DNA from: Fagopyrum homotropicum
Taxonomy: Eukaryota; Streptophyta; Magnoliopsida; Caryophyllales; Polygonaceae
Reading direction: 5' to 3'
Length of the DNA: 64,000 bases
NCBI GenBank assembly: GCA_033239125.1
Contig: BSWB01000005.1
Span: 103,167,994 to 103,231,993, forward strand
In this document: in pieces, positions 37,794 to 51,000 of the stretch
Numbering within the stretch: position 1 is the stretch's first letter
Layout of the letters: each line of letters starts with the position of its first letter
The notes under the pieces: generated by a model
What the model was told of the DNA's origin: nothing
Databases searched by the model: none
The model's input: only the letters and a program-made list of their open reading frames with translations
Position numbers and translations under genes: made by a program

Positions 37794-40607
37794 TACGCAC
37801 GTCACGGGTCACCCGTAACCCAGCGGGTCCGAGTCACCACGGGTCCGGATTCCGCCGGGTCACGGGTGCGGGTAAGGGTCGAGGGATCCTTACCCGGTGG
37901 GTCGACCCGGTAACGGTAACATTTTTAAGAAAAAAAAAACAAAAAGCAAAAAATATAATATTTAACAACCCAAAAACATTTCTATAAATACTCCAAACCC
38001 AATTCATTTCATCTCACACCGATTCTCGTACAATCATCTATTCACTCTCTCAATCTCTCCATCATTTTCAACTCTTACATTCAATTACTCTCCTAATCTC
38101 ATCTTCTCATTCTCTTATTTTGTTTTTAATTATTCATTTTACAACTCTTACTACATTCAATTTTTCAAACAAAAATGGCTAGCCGAGGAAGACGTTCCGT
38201 TAGCGGTCCTTCATTCGGAGGTGTTAGCCGTGGACGTCATTTCGTTAGCGGTCCTCTAACCGGTTCGGATATAAGGCGGGTGGAGATCACGAGATCCACG
38301 AGGAGGAGGATATCAATATGGAATCACCTCCTTTCCTCAACACCCAAGAATCCGAGACCCAATACCCGGAGGAGCCGTTGAACAACACTCAACTATCGGC
38401 CGCGGTCTTCCGATTTTGGTTCACAAAAGGTGCTCCCGATGCCAACGAGATTTACTATGCCAAATGCAATTTTTGTTCGGCACAATACAAGCAGAAAAAG
38501 GGAGAAGGCTAAGGGAACTACAAGAGGCATATTCGGAACAAGCATCCCGAAAATATGGGATTGGAACGAGGGCAAACACAACTAATCGGGTACGCATCTA
38601 CCTCTAACCAACCTCCTTCTTTATTTTCATATGATCATGCTTTGTCTATGGATGGATTTTCGGAAATGTTAGCCGTAGATTCTTTGGCATTTAGTTTTGC
38701 ACAAAATGTTGGTTTTAATGATTGGATGTAACATCATGCTCAACCCGAATATAAACCGATTTCTCGCCAAACCGCTAAAAGAAAAATGATGCTTAAATAT
38801 AAATTGCGTAAAAAAGAATTGATTAAATAATTTATGGAAAATGGTGATATTCAAGTTTCTATTTCTAGTGATATTTGGACCGACGGTTTTCAAAAAATTC
38901 ATATATGGGTATTACTTGTCATTTTGTTGATAAATTTTGGATTTTAAACAAAAGAATTTTAGCATTACGAGTTTTCAACGAACAACACACCGCCCAAAAC
39001 ATTGCCCGTTTGATTGCAAATGTTTTGGAAGAATATATATTACTTTCACGAGTTTTTTCAATCGGTTTTGACAACGCCTCCGCTAACACGGCTTCCATTA
39101 GAGAGTTAACCAACTATTGTAAGCCGACGATTGGAGGTAAATTTTTTCACATTAGGTGTGCCGCTCATATTTTAAACTTGCGTGTTCAAGAAGGTTTAGC
39201 ATATGTTGGAGATTTATTACAACCTATTCGAAAAATTCTTAATGAACTTTGGTCTAAAAAAAATATACGTACTAAATGGTATGCATATTGTAAACAAAAT
39301 GGCGTTTTTCCTAAAAAATTTCCAAAAGATGTTTGTACAAGATGGAACTCTACTTACAAAATAATTTCCGAATCATATGAATATCGAGAGCTTGTGGTTT
39401 TGTCGCACATCATATTGACGGTGATTTTGTTTTCAGTGAATCTTGAGTTTTAGCAAGAGATGTAATGGAGGTTTTTAAATATTTTTATGATGCTACTAAT
39501 ACTTTTAGTTATGTTTATAGACCAACTTCAAACATATTTTGTTATGTAGCAATTAATATTGCATTTGCACTTCAACAAGGTCTTTTAATTGATAATATTT
39601 CACAAGCTATTTATACAATGCGAACTAAATGGTTAGATTATTATACAACTATTCCCGATGTTTTTCTTGTTGCATTTGTGTTGGATCCTAGACGTAAAAT
39701 GGATGGTTTAAAACAATTTTTAGAAAGTTATTATGAATTTTTAGATTTACAACAACATCCCGATTGTCATGTTTCTACCATAATTGCTAGAGTTAAAAAA
39801 TTATTTGATGAATCATTGGTTCAATATCGTGTTTCCGATCAAGGTCAATCTTCTCAACCCCTCCTCGTCCTTCATCTTCAACTTTATCTAAATTTAAATC
39901 AATTGCTAGATATTTTTATGGCCCGAAAAGGGCAAAAACCACGTCGAGTTCCCATTCGGAACTCGACGAATATCTAACCATTTCTTTTGAGTTTGCCAAT
40001 GAAGAAGAAGAAGAGGATTTCCACATATTAGAATGGTGGAGCCGATCGGAGAGAATGAGGTTCCCTACCCTCTCAAGGATCGCGGCACAAATTCTCGCTG
40101 TTCCCGCCTCAACAGTAGCGGTTGAGCAAACCTTTAGCCGGAGTGGAAAGGTGCTCGATCCGACGAGATCAAACATGTTGCCCGAGACGTTGGAGGCACA
40201 AGTCCTATTAGCCGATTTGGGGGAAAGCGGAAATACGAACACAAAGAAACAACCTATCGGCGGAGGAAGGCGACGAAGATGACGACGAACGACAACAAAC
40301 GCCATCGGATGTATCAGCGGGAGAGTCCGACGACTAAGATAAGGGCCAATCGGGGATATAAACAAAGGTAAGAGAACTACGTGGGCTTTGATTCCTCCTC
40401 CCCGAGAGGATACGTAGGCAACTGGGATTCCGGTTCAAGCCCAATTCTTCCATTTTTTTTATTTTTTTTTAAAGTTGTGTTTCAAAAAAATTGGTCAACC
40501 CGCCGGGTCTGACCCGTGACCCGTCGAGTTGACCGTTTACACGGGTCCAGGTCCGGATCACCCTTCCCGGACCCTGACCCGGCAGGTCCGACCCGTGGAT
40601 ATGCTTA
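37794..40607 (+). mobile_element. hAT-superfamily DNA transposon, 2.8 kb
   Basis: An 8-bp direct repeat AGGCAAAG (37786-37793 and 40608-40615) flanks the element. Terminal inverted repeats are short and imperfect: TACGCACGTCACGGGTC on the left, against TAAGCATATCCACGGGTC as the complement of the right end. About 100 bp inside each end is dense in CGGGTC/GACCCG motifs, as expected for subterminal transposase-binding repeats. It contains a frameshifted hAT transposase reading left to right. The decay is light, so it may have moved in recent times or still be moved by an active relative. Confidence 0.88.
38175..40279 (+). pseudogene. hAT transposase (RICESLEEPER/Ac-like), frameshifted
   Basis: The start at 38175 gives MASRGRRSVSGPS. 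A frameshift near 38270 leads into an acidic stretch and a BED-type zinc finger (CNFCSAQYK at about 38465, then RHIRNKH at about 38527) broken by a stop at 38510-38512. The catalytic core follows: ISSDIWTD at about 38863 and, after another frameshift near 38890, the 38875-39400 frame with FDNASANTA and CAAHILNL. The next frame (39465-39977) carries VLDPRRKM, and a last frame the hAT dimerisation domain at about 40020-40215 (PTLSRIAAQILAVPASTVAVEQTFS). At least four frame changes and two stops (near 38730 and 38828) abolish the product. Family members cut and paste hAT elements, or are domesticated as DAYSLEEPER-like proteins; here linkage to transposon ends argues for the former. Confidence 0.9.
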
Positions 40608-40615
40608 AGGCAAAG

Positions 40616-42189
40616 TAGCTTCAATAGACAAGAGATCCAACTTCCGCCTTTTCCGGATAATTCAAAACAAACACAACATTTGACTTAGCCTTCTAAACAC
40701 TTCCCATTCCATGTGATTAATGGCATGCCTTCCAACTTCCGCCTTCAAAACACACACAACATTTGACTTAGCCTTTTAAACACCTAGAAAACTAAAATCC
40801 AAGTACTAATAGTGTGCTACTGACAAGATGTATATAGTGACTTTAACAAAGAGAGAGACAGAGGATATGTACACCATGCAAAAGGCATATTCTTGTCATG
40901 ACAGCAAATCTTTAACGATAAAAAATTAGAGGCTTAGGAGGTTGAAGAAGATCTTGTGTGCACATACCAAATTCCACTTGATTTCTTCATTTGTAAACAC
41001 CCATAGTACTATATAACACCATCTCTCATTCGTTGACACGTCTTTAGCCAACAACAACATAGAAAAGAATAAGAAACAAGTTCAAAATGAAAAGAAGCCC
41101 GTAATTTACAAGTCGAAAAGTGTGTACTGTTAATAAACAATCAGAGCAATTCGAAGAACAAAGTTGCATTAAGTGTTCATTGTATATGTTTAAATACCAT
41201 AAATGAATATTGTAGGACAAGTTATAACTATGATTGGATTTGTTATTGCGTCTCAATTCGTTTTGGTTGTTTTAATTTAATAAAGATCTTGTTGATTTTA
41301 GTTGCAAGTAAATTGATATCCAACCATGTAATATTCTAAAATTTATTTATGTTTATCACCAAGTTGAACCGAATTTCGATTCATTAATCTTTTTACATGA
41401 TACCCGGTATCATGAAGTCAAGATAATTTTTATCATTTAAGTAAATATACTTAACCTTTTGTATTTATTTTCAAACTCTACACACTCTTCTCTCAAGAAG
41501 TACATTTACTAAACACAAAACTAGAAAAAGCCTAGTAAACCAAATTGTTTCGAAGAGGAAAATTCTTTCTTTGAGATCCAATCGGATTTCTAAAATATAT
41601 AAAAGCTAAAATTAATGTTTATAGGACAAAATCAATAATTAAAGGGATAAAATATGTATAATCAATAAATTTATATTAAGCCACGCAGAAATAGAGAAGT
41701 TGAGACCCTTCAACTTCAAAACATAGGAAAGTTAACAAGATATTTTGAAAATGATAACCAAAATGAATAGAAATTGCATACTACTAGGCCAAAACATAAC
41801 AAAATAGAAACGAACATTGTGAAACTTGTCCATAAGGGTTAAGAAGGTTTTTACACAAGTATAGACAACCCATGAAATTAAAGGACAAAAGGAACAAGTC
41901 GACTCAAATTCTAACATTTCAAAAGTACAAAAATAAACACCTAAAACGAAGCATGTGATCTACCTTTTACTATCCAACAAACCCCCAAAAATGCCTATGA
42001 AAATTCATGTAAAATATGATAAAATCAACATTCTACCTAAAAATACCTAGCTAAAACAAATATTTATTCAAAAATAACAAACACAATCTTAACTAAAAGA
42101 TAATTAAACAAAGACAAAATAATATTAATGATAAATTGATAATAATATCAAGTCAAAGTGACAAATGAACCTTGTGGAATAATGCGGGT
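40616..42189. other. AT-rich intergenic DNA
   Basis: No gene is recognised. CTTCCGCCTTTTCC/CTTCCGCCTTCAAAA strings near 40646 and 40737 form a short imperfect direct repeat with ACACAACATTTGACTTAGCC. Otherwise nothing stands out. Confidence 0.45.
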
Positions 42190-43300
42190 ACATACTAGAT
42201 CATGGTGCGGATCATGTAACACGCCTAGATGTTTCTTCGGTTCTCATTCTTCTTATAATTTAATGTTATGATGAGGGACCATCCCCAACACCTCCGATCC
42301 ATGGACCAATTACTATACTAATGGCAAGAGCATTGAAGGAGAATGAGTCTAAGTAAGGAGTCTACATCTTCCACAAGTCATGTCATGGAAGGATTTATCA
42401 CTAGATCAAGAGCAAGGAGAATCCAAGAGGAGGTTTCTAGCTTATTGGTATCCTTAGCTTCTAAGGAGACCATTAGTGATCTTTTTTATGTCCAAATCTT
42501 CCTTATTTACATTACTGACAATTCTAGCAAAGGAGGATTTAGAGGAAATGTCATGCATGTGTGAAGACGGTCAAGGAAGCAAGAAAAGTGGCTAGTCGAG
42601 ATTTACGAGCTTCTATTCTAGTTTTCGGTTATTTCCTAGTCGAGATTTCGTCTAGTTATTAGTTATTTTATTTTAATGTCTTTAAAGCACTAAACATTTT
42701 AATTGTATCTTTTAAATTTTATTTTATCTTTTAGGATTATTTTTATTATTTTTATTTGGATATTTTCCCTATAAATCTCGCCCTAAGTCGACCTGTGTCG
42801 AGTAGATTTGATTATTGATATTCTTCCACAATATATTATGAGGGACTCGTTCCTTCGTTTATGAAGTGGTCGTTTTATTCATTCCTATTCAATCAAAAAG
42901 AGATCCTTTGATTAAATCGTTGTGAGTCCTTACAAGGTTATGGTTGTGTGTGTTAATCTTCTTAAAGATTGGTGCTAGTAGTCAAACTAGTCCCTCCTTG
43001 TGGTTGTCTCAAATTAAGAAGCTTTTGTAAGGTTGAAGGAAGAAGGGTTAAGGTAATTTTTTGTCGAAGGTTTTGATCCAATTAGTCAAGGTTCTTAATT
43101 TGCAAGTCTATCTTAATTCTTATCTTCTATACTTTCCATCAATTACATTTCATACCATCTTCTTAATCTTACCATTCATTTCCATACAACTCACGTTCTT
43201 TCTCTTTGAGTTTTCGCAAATCTCGGCCTTACAATGACTAATCTCGCCCGAGATATCCCAAAGTCGAAGCTTTCGTGGACTTCAATATAGATCAGGAAAT
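42190..43300 (+). mobile_element. probable 3' end and LTR fragment of a Gypsy element
   Basis: The region 42270-42480 reads in pieces as GPITILMARALKE and GFITRSRARRIQEEV, similar to the P-[M/I]-T-R-[A/S]-R-A tail seen at the end of many plant Gypsy polyproteins. What follows (TTTTATTTTAATGTC, CCTATAAATCTCGCCCTAAG and then pyrimidine-rich DNA) looks like an LTR with a TATA-type promoter. No second LTR is present and ends are undefined, so this is a fragment. Confidence 0.5.
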
Positions 43301-43385
43301 CGCGGACTCATCCCCACATCATGTTACATTTTTTTAGTTGTTTGTACCCGATTGAAGAAGTAAGGTGACTTGGTGACAAATATAG

Positions 43386-45300
43386 ATGAGTTGGGATAAA
43401 TCTTCCATTTTCTTTGGTGTGATTAACAACCTTAACCAAACTATCATCGCCTCCTTTGTTGGTTTCAACATAGGCCTTCCCATGACCTACCTTGGACTCC
43501 CTCATGGATCCAATAGACTTAAACCTAATTACTTTTCATCACTCATCATCAAAATCTCAACCAAAATCAGCTCCTGGAGTTTAAAGCACCTCTCGTATGT
43601 TGGACTTCTTCAACTCATTCAATATGTCATGCAGGTAAACTTCACAATCTCTACCGATCATTACTCTAGAACTTCTAGTAGTCATAGGATCCTCATTGCA
43701 TGGGATACTATTTGTAGGCCAAGGGATGAAGGTGGCTTCAGCCTCAAGGAAATTCTTCCTCGTAACAAAACCAACCTAAGTAAGCTCATCTTTGAACTTG
43801 ATTCCAAACACAACTCAAGTCTCGAGATTCAATGGACGGACTCTCAACATCTCCACAATCATACTGTCTAGACTACCCTTCCCTCTCTCACTGCTTAATA
43901 TGGTGCTCTATTTTGCATCTTAGAGATGATCTCCTAAGTAGTGGCTCTGATACCATGATCACCCATCTCATGATTGGCCAAAACAACTCACATCTTGTCA
44001 TAAACAACTTCCACCCCTAGAAATTAGATTAACTTGGAATAATTTCATCTAGGGCATTTGAACTTAGGGCCGTTCAATGAATATTCGAGGCACTATGTTA
44101 TAATAAAATATAAACTTGCTTGATTAGTAAACAAGCAAAAATTAAAATATTTAATAATAAAATTAAGATATATATTTGTAGATAAAGTAAAATTTGAGTT
44201 ACTTCATCAAAATGTTAAACTTGATCCTTAACCCCGACTAAAATATGATATATTTTAGATAAAATAATTTATACAATCAAGTATAACTAATTAAATACAA
44301 TTAGAAAATAGTAAAGGTTATCAGAAAAAGAAAATAGTAAAAAAAAATTCATAATCTAGAATTACTTAATTGTGTATCAGGGTCACATATTTTCATTTAA
44401 TAGATATTTATTGTTATTCTCGAAGAATTGAAATATATAAGATTGATACATGTCTACAAGAAAAAGTTCAAAATTAAATTAAATTAATAGAATGTGGATA
44501 TACCTTCAAAATGAAGAGAATAAGCCTATAAACAAGGGATCTGAGCATAAACTCGAACGTGGGTCACTTGTGAAAAAGGCTCAAGGGCATTACAACATAT
44601 CAACTTTAGCAACAAGCACATATAATAACGATAAACATATTTATTGATCCCTAAATTTTGCGAGCCCTTGTTCAATCGGGCTGAATGAACACCCTATTAG
44701 ACGGGCCTGTTTGAACTCACCTAGATGCAATTTTACCTCCTGGCTCCCTACTCATGAAACGCTCACAACCATCTCTAAACTCTTTTTTGGGAATCTTCAA
44801 CGCCAAAAACTGCCCCATTGCAACACTGTTGAAGAAACCAAAGACCACCTTCTGTTCCAATGCCCCTCCTCGAGAGCAACTCTTGAAATCCTTCTCAAAT
44901 GACTCCACGTCTATTAGAGAATGAATACTGTTCACTGATAGCTGGATTGACTCACGTCTTCAAACAAAGAAATCCAACTTTAAAAGCACAAATCATCAAT
45001 GCAACATTCACAACTTACATCTACTATGTTTGGAATGAACACATCTTTAAGGGTCATCCCATCAACGCTACTGCTTCAGCTCTCAAAATCATCTCTAATG
45101 TCAAACTTAGCCCCAGGCTAACTGAACCACTCCAAAGAAAGCCTTCAATGGATGGAAACCCTTTGATTTAATTTTGACATTTAACTCTTTAACTCTTTTT
45201 TGTCATTCAACTCTTCAAAGATCATCCTTAACCTCCTCTTTAGTTCCGACACTTGTATTGAGCCTTGTTGACTACAACCCAAGGCACCAGTTACCTTGGG
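43386..45300 (+). mobile_element. L1-type LINE fragment, reverse-transcriptase tail and zf-RVT
   Basis: The frame 43386-43871 has the thumb-side motifs of plant L1 reverse transcriptases (KSSIFFG, MTYLGLPHG, ISSWSLKHLSYVG..QLIQ, DEGGFSLKEI). The zf-RVT region appears at 44711-45170 (SWLPTHETLTT, ETKDHLLFQCP, YYVWNEHIF). Between them, about 44060-44700, lies unrelated AT-rich DNA that may be a later insertion. The catalytic part, endonuclease and ORF1 are absent. Its 3' end is near a TTGGGGCACTAGTGGCACCA string. Confidence 0.8.
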
Positions 45301-45349
45301 GCACTAGTGGCACCACAATCCAACAAAATTAGAAAGGGTTATATAAGTT

Positions 45350-45543
45350 ATAAATGTCTATTTTTAATTGCCTTCAGATGCCTAGTCTAATCTTTAATTT
45401 TTTTATTTTTTTAAAATTAATAATCTAAATACACTTTCTCTCCCTATTGCAATACTAATCCTCGTCACAAGACGTGAGCCATAAATGTCTATTTTTAATT
45501 GCCTTTAGATGCCTAGTCTAATCTTTAATTTGTTTATTTTTTA
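45350..45543. repeat. two copies of a 60-bp direct repeat
   Basis: TAAATGTCTATTTTTAATTG and the following GATGCCTAGTCTAATCTTTA string occur at 45350-45409 and 45481-45543 with about two changes, separated by 71 bp. Confidence 0.85.
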
Positions 45544-46650
45544 TACATGTGGAATAAAAACATCACAAAATCACTCTCGATCGTGATAGTTCTCTTCTCT
45601 ATGTTCTTATTCTTCTATTATAAGAGTCGATACAATTCAAATTGATATGGACTTCAAATAATTTAAGGAAATTTCGGTTGGTACCCCTATGGTTTAGGGT
45701 TTTTTGGAATTTACCCAACAGTTTTTTCAATTCTGTTTATGCCCTTGTGTTTTCACGGTTTTCGGATTTCTCCCAACTCCGTTAAACATTTGAAATACTG
45801 TTAACCCCCGTTTGTCTAAAGAAAAAGATAAACAAATTAAAAGAAAGAAAAAAATATTTAAAATCAAAATTGAAAGAGAAATATTACCCTCTCTTTCATC
45901 TTCTCTATCTTCCTATTTCCATTCCTCCACCGAAAGACTCTTAAAAGAAAAACAAGCAAGAGAACCCATAGATATAATGACTAGTAGAGTAACACCAAAC
46001 ATAGATGATTATAATGATTATCAAACATCAAAAAAAGCAGCCCTTCTTGAAAAAATAAAAATAAAAGTAAAATTTTTCTTTTTTTGAGAATATAATCCTA
46101 CAAAAGTTCCATAGTTCGCAAATGAACTCCCAAATACGAGTTTGAGAAATGGAGAAGAACAAGATGGTTAGCATGTTGAACAACAAACAATCATTAATCA
46201 AATTGAATAATACATCTCCTTCACCCATCCTAATTATGGACAAGGAAATCAATAAAAAGATTTTTAAAAAATCCTAAAACACACCTCTTTGATCTAGAAC
46301 TAACTTAACGATAAATGGGTTTGGGGATTTTGTTAGTCTTTCTCGGTTCTTTGAAGTATTCTCAGTCTTCCTGATAATCTAAAGAAAGACTAAATTTAGA
46401 GAGGGAGTGGATGAGTAAATTGGTAGATGGAGGACGGAAGATGCAGAGTACAATGGAAGATGCTCTACAGGAGATGCATGAATAAATTGAAAGGTGGAGA
46501 AAGGAGATACAGAGATATTTTTCTCTTTTGCGAACATGGAAGCGACAACTCCCCCCCCCCTGCGGCACCTGATCCCATGTCATCATTGGCCTCGTCTTCT
46601 TCGTTTGTGCCATCGAAAGCATCAAACGATGGCCCTCACAGCCGGCTGCT

Positions 46651-48036
46651 TTGAAGGAAGGGGGTGAACAGCAGCATGCAGACCCTAATCCCTCTTGGAG
46701 CACAATGCTATTTTGTGATGCCGCTTGGAAAAGAATGCCTCTCCTGTCAAACAATCTTGTTGAGACTGGGAAGATTCAGATTGAGTTTCCGAGAGGTGAA
46801 GATGGTACTCCGGTTATCAGCGTGGCACAAGATGTCGTTCAAATTTTGAATGCCCCATGGCGTTTTTCAGTAGTGGTGAAGTTGTTGGGTAGGATGATTT
46901 CCTTTCCTTCATTTGAGCGTAATCTTAGGCAGTTATGGCAAGTTCCGGGAGGTTGGACAGTCCTTGATCTTCCAAATGATTTCTTTCTAACTCGGTTTGA
47001 GAAGGAGTCAGATATGCTGGATGTTCTTACGGGGGGACATTGGAAAATGTTTGGTCACTACCTTATGATGAAGCAGTGGGATGAGTCTTTTGATCCAATG
47101 ACGTCCGTTCTTTCATCTACGGGAGTTTGGGTCCGTATATCTGATCTCCCTTTTGCCATGTATAACATTATTGTGCTCCGGGCGATTGCCTCTGCCATTG
47201 GCACGCCTCTTCGGATTGATGCTAATACCCTGGGTATATCACGGGGAAGATATGCTAGAATTTGTGTTACAGTGGATCTTACAAGACCTCTCAAGGGTGA
47301 TGTAATCTTACATGGCAAAAAGTTACTTTTGGAGTATGAGAACCTTCATAAAATCTTCTTTGGTTGTGGATGCTATGGGCACACTCAAGAGGGTTGTATT
47401 TATAATGGAAGTCGTGTGGTTGAACCACAACAAGTTGACACTAATCCAGAAGGGAGTGGAAAAGAGAACATGAATGTGGATGGTGAGGCAAGTAAAGACA
47501 AAGATACGTTAGTGTCTGACAAGGGAGAAGAAGAGCATGGCCCCTGGATGATAGTCCCACGGCGTAAGGCATTTGGCGTTAGGAGGAGTCCGGAACTCAG
47601 GAAAGAGTATGGAGATGGACGACATACCACTTTTTCTAATAAGGAACTGAGCCTGGACCGAGGCGTAGACAAGGGAAAGGCTTATGTAGAAGAAAGCAAC
47701 AGGAGTATTCCACTTCCAAATTCCAAGGTTCAAACTAGGAAGAGAAGCCGGATGAATAACAAAAGAATGGAGGAGAGCTCGGATGATGTCTCTATGTCAA
47801 CAGGTGGATCTTTATCTGGAACTATTAGACCTTCTCCTACCATCGAAGGGTCCAAACAGGTTCAAGACTCACAAGTTAAGATCCTATTTAGGGCTGTCCC
47901 CAAGGAGGTTAATTTTTCTGCTAAGGCAACGGGAGGTAGTGGTGTGAATATGAGCCCGAGAGGTCAAGATATTGGTTCGGTAGGTAATAGGGAAGCAGAT
48001 GGTCAGGTCCCTATTGAGCCGGATCCAGCAGTGTAA
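46651..48036 (+). CDS. L1 ORF1 protein, DUF4283 and zinc knuckle
   Basis: An open frame of about 460 codons. The start is uncertain: the frame has no upstream ATG and its first ATG is at 46705, while the ATG at 46536 near the element's 5' end is in another frame, separated by a C10 run (46551-46560) that may have slipped and by a second shift near 46650. Residues about 75-250 match the plant L1 DUF4283 domain (WRFSVVVKLLG, FLTRFEKE, GVWVRISDLPFAMYN). A zf-CCHC_4 knuckle follows (GCGCYGHTQEGC), but its usual first Cys is Phe (TTC at about 47358). The C-terminal half is basic and low in order. ORF1 proteins bind L1 RNA. Confidence 0.85.
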   Translation: MKEGGEQQHADPNPSWSTMLFCDAAWKRMPLLSNNLVETGKIQIEFPRGEDGTPVISVAQDVVQILNAPWRFSVVVKLLGRMISFPSFERNLRQLWQVPGGWTVLDLPNDFFLTRFEKESDMLDVLTGGHWKMFGHYLMMKQWDESFDPMTSVLSSTGVWVRISDLPFAMYNIIVLRAIASAIGTPLRIDANTLGISRGRYARICVTVDLTRPLKGDVILHGKKLLLEYENLHKIFFGCGCYGHTQEGCIYNGSRVVEPQQVDTNPEGSGKENMNVDGEASKDKDTLVSDKGEEEHGPWMIVPRRKAFGVRRSPELRKEYGDGRHTTFSNKELSLDRGVDKGKAYVEESNRSIPLPNSKVQTRKRSRMNNKRMEESSDDVSMSTGGSLSGTIRPSPTIEGSKQVQDSQVKILFRAVPKEVNFSAKATGGSGVNMSPRGQDIGSVGNREADGQVPIEPDPAV

Positions 48037-48067
48037 GCCCGGCTTGGTTACATGCCTTCAAGTTTAA

Positions 48068-51000
48068 ATGATAGGTATTTTATGGAATTGCTTCGGAACT
48101 GTGAAGGCCAGTTTCCGAAGATCTATGAGGTATATGGTCCGTAAGCATAAGCCGAATTTTGTGGCTTTATTCGAGACACATTGCTCGGAGAGCACTACAG
48201 ATAGAATTTATGATGGCATCGGGTTTGATTCCGGTGAACGAGTTGAATCTAATGGACAGAGCGGGGGTATATGGTTACTTTGGGATTCCGGTACATGTAA
48301 GTTGTTGGTTATCAAAAAAGATCGACAATTTATTTATGCTTAGGTTGATCGAGGAGAGTCGGAATTTGGCATTATTGTGACTTATATCTCTCCTGATCCT
48401 ACTAGAAGGTACGGGGTGTGGGAGGATATTGCGGCAATCATTCATGATTTTGAGATTCCGGTGATCATCGGGGGTGATATGAATGTCATTAAATCTTGCG
48501 AGGAAAGTTCTAGACTTACCGGCAGGCTACCTCAACTGGCTCTTGCTTTTAGCAGATGGATTAGTGATAATAATCTGATTGACTTGGGCTTCATGGGTAC
48601 TCAATTTACGTGGACCAGGGAAAGAACGGCAACTAGTAGAATTTCTAAACGGCTGGATCGGGTTCTTGTTTGCCCTAATGCTAGATTGAGATGGCCGAAT
48701 GCTTCTGTTCGACATCTTCCACGACTTTCATCCGATCATAACCCCCTTATGTTGAATTTGGATGCTATCCACCAGGCTAATCCCAAACGATGTCCATTTC
48801 GTTTTCTAGCGGCTTCGATGTTGCACCCGGACTTTAAACAACTTATAGAAGAAGCATGGGAAACTTGGTTTTCCCATCCGGTTGCTCTCCGGAAACTTCA
48901 AACAGCGTTGCAAAATTGGAATAAATCCTCATTTGGAAATATTCTCCAGCGGAAGGAGGCGCTCATCAGGGATCTTGAGAATATTACAACAGACCTTACT
49001 ACTAACCCTTCTGACTCACTTATTGAAAGGGAAAGAGAGATTAACGTGAAGCTGGCGTTAACCTTGGAGCAAGAGGAGGTTTTATGGTGTCAGAAGTCGC
49101 GGCAGCAATGGTTGTCTTGTGGTGACCGGAAATCCTCTTTTTTTCACCTCTCGACTGTTATGAGACGACAACACAATCGTATTGATGCCCTGAAGGATGA
49201 GGATGGGGTATGGTGCTTGGATTAGGCTAGCCTTGAGGAGAAGGCGGTTAACTTCTTCCGCTAACTCTATGGCCCTTTATCACTCGGTCCGTTAAGTCCA
49301 ATTCAAGGAGGAGGCTTTCCCTTACTCTCTCCATCTCACAAGGCTGCGCTTACTCAACCGTATTCTGACAGTGAGATTTATGATGCAGTTAAAGGGATGG
49401 GTGCGTTAAAAGCACCGCGACCTGATGGGTTTCAACCCATTTTTTACTAGAAAATGTGGAGCACGGTAGGCCCTTCTTTGGTTCGTTTGATACGGAACTT
49501 TCTTGCCTCAGGTTCCCTTCCGACGACGGTAAATGAGACTCATATTGTTCTTATTGGTAAAGTTGTTAAGCCTGAATCGTTGAGGCAATTTAGACCTATA
49601 AGCCTTTGCAATGTTTCTTACAAAGTCTTAACTAAGATGTTTACTAACCGTCTCAAACCCCTTATGAGCTACCTGGTGAGTCCAATGCAGGCTAGTTTTG
49701 TTCCGAGGAGATCTATTTCGGATAATGTTGTCCTGGCCCAAGAAGCGATTCACTCCATGAAACGTAAGAGAGGGAAGCAGGGTTGGATGGTGCTCAAGTT
49801 AGATCTTGAAAAAGCATATGACATGCTCAGATGGGAATTCATTGCCAACACTCTTGAAGACATGCAACTTCCGGTGGTGTGTAGGGAAAGAGTCCTTGCC
49901 TGCATTATGTCTAGCTCAATGAATCTTCTTTGGAATGGGGAGAGAACGACGAGTTTTCGGATGTCAAGAGAAATACGCCAAGGTGATCCAATTTCCCCAT
50001 ATATCTTTATTCTTTGTTTGGAACGGCTTGGCCATCTTATTGAGAAGGCCGTGCAGGAAGGGAAATGGAAGGTGATGTACATGTCTAGAGGAGCCCCCCT
50101 ATCTCACATCTATTTTTTGCGGACGACATTTTGCTCTTTGCGGAGGCGTCTACCATGTAGATGAGAGTTATCAGGGAGATTCTGGATAGTTTTTGTGGTG
50201 CTTCTGGGCTCAAAGTCAGCCCGACCAAATCTAAGTTTTTCGTGTCCCATAATGTTCGAGGAGATCTGGAGGTTCGAGTGGGAGAGGTGGGTGACTTTGC
50301 TCATACTCGCAACTTAGTCATTTATCTTGGTATTCCGTTGTTTCATGAATCGGTGTCTAGAGAGACCTTTATCCCACTGGTTGAGAGAATGGCTTCGCGA
50401 CTTGCTGGATGGAAAGCTATTAAGTTGAGTTTGGCAGGTAGAACTACGCTTGTTAAATCAGTGCTTGCTGCTATGCCCAGATATTACATGAATACTATTG
50501 TTCTTCTAGTGAGTATTACGTCAAAGATCGATCAATTGTGTAGGAACTTTATCTGGGGAAGTTCCTTAACAGGAAGGAAGACTCACCTACTAGGGTGGGA
50601 AAAGCTGTGTCAGCCTTTGGATCAGGGGGGTTGGGCTTGAGGCTTGCAGTTGATGTGAACCTTGCTACTGTTAGCAAGATCGGATGGCGTCTCTTCTAGC
50701 AGAAAGAGCAGTATTGGTCTCGTATTCTACGCCATAAGTACAAGATTGGCCATCTGGACTGGCCGAACATGACTCGATGCAGAAGCAGTGACTCATATGT
50801 ATGGAAAAGTATCGCTAAAGGTTACAATCTGATCTTTAAACCTAATCTTGGGTGGAGTGTGAATGATGACCACAATGCAAGTTTTTGGAAAGATGCTTGG
50901 GTGACGGATGAGCCTTTAAGGTTTTCGTGTCAAATGCCCCTCTTTGATACGGAGCTAGAGTTGAAGGTTCATGACCTTTGGCAAGAGGAAGGTAGGTGGG

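Noticed and set aside
44060..44700. A separate DNA transposon between two LINE pieces
   Set aside because: GTTCAATGAATATTCGAG and GTTCAATCGGGCTGAATG near the ends are suggestive, but no convincing inverted repeat or target duplication was found.
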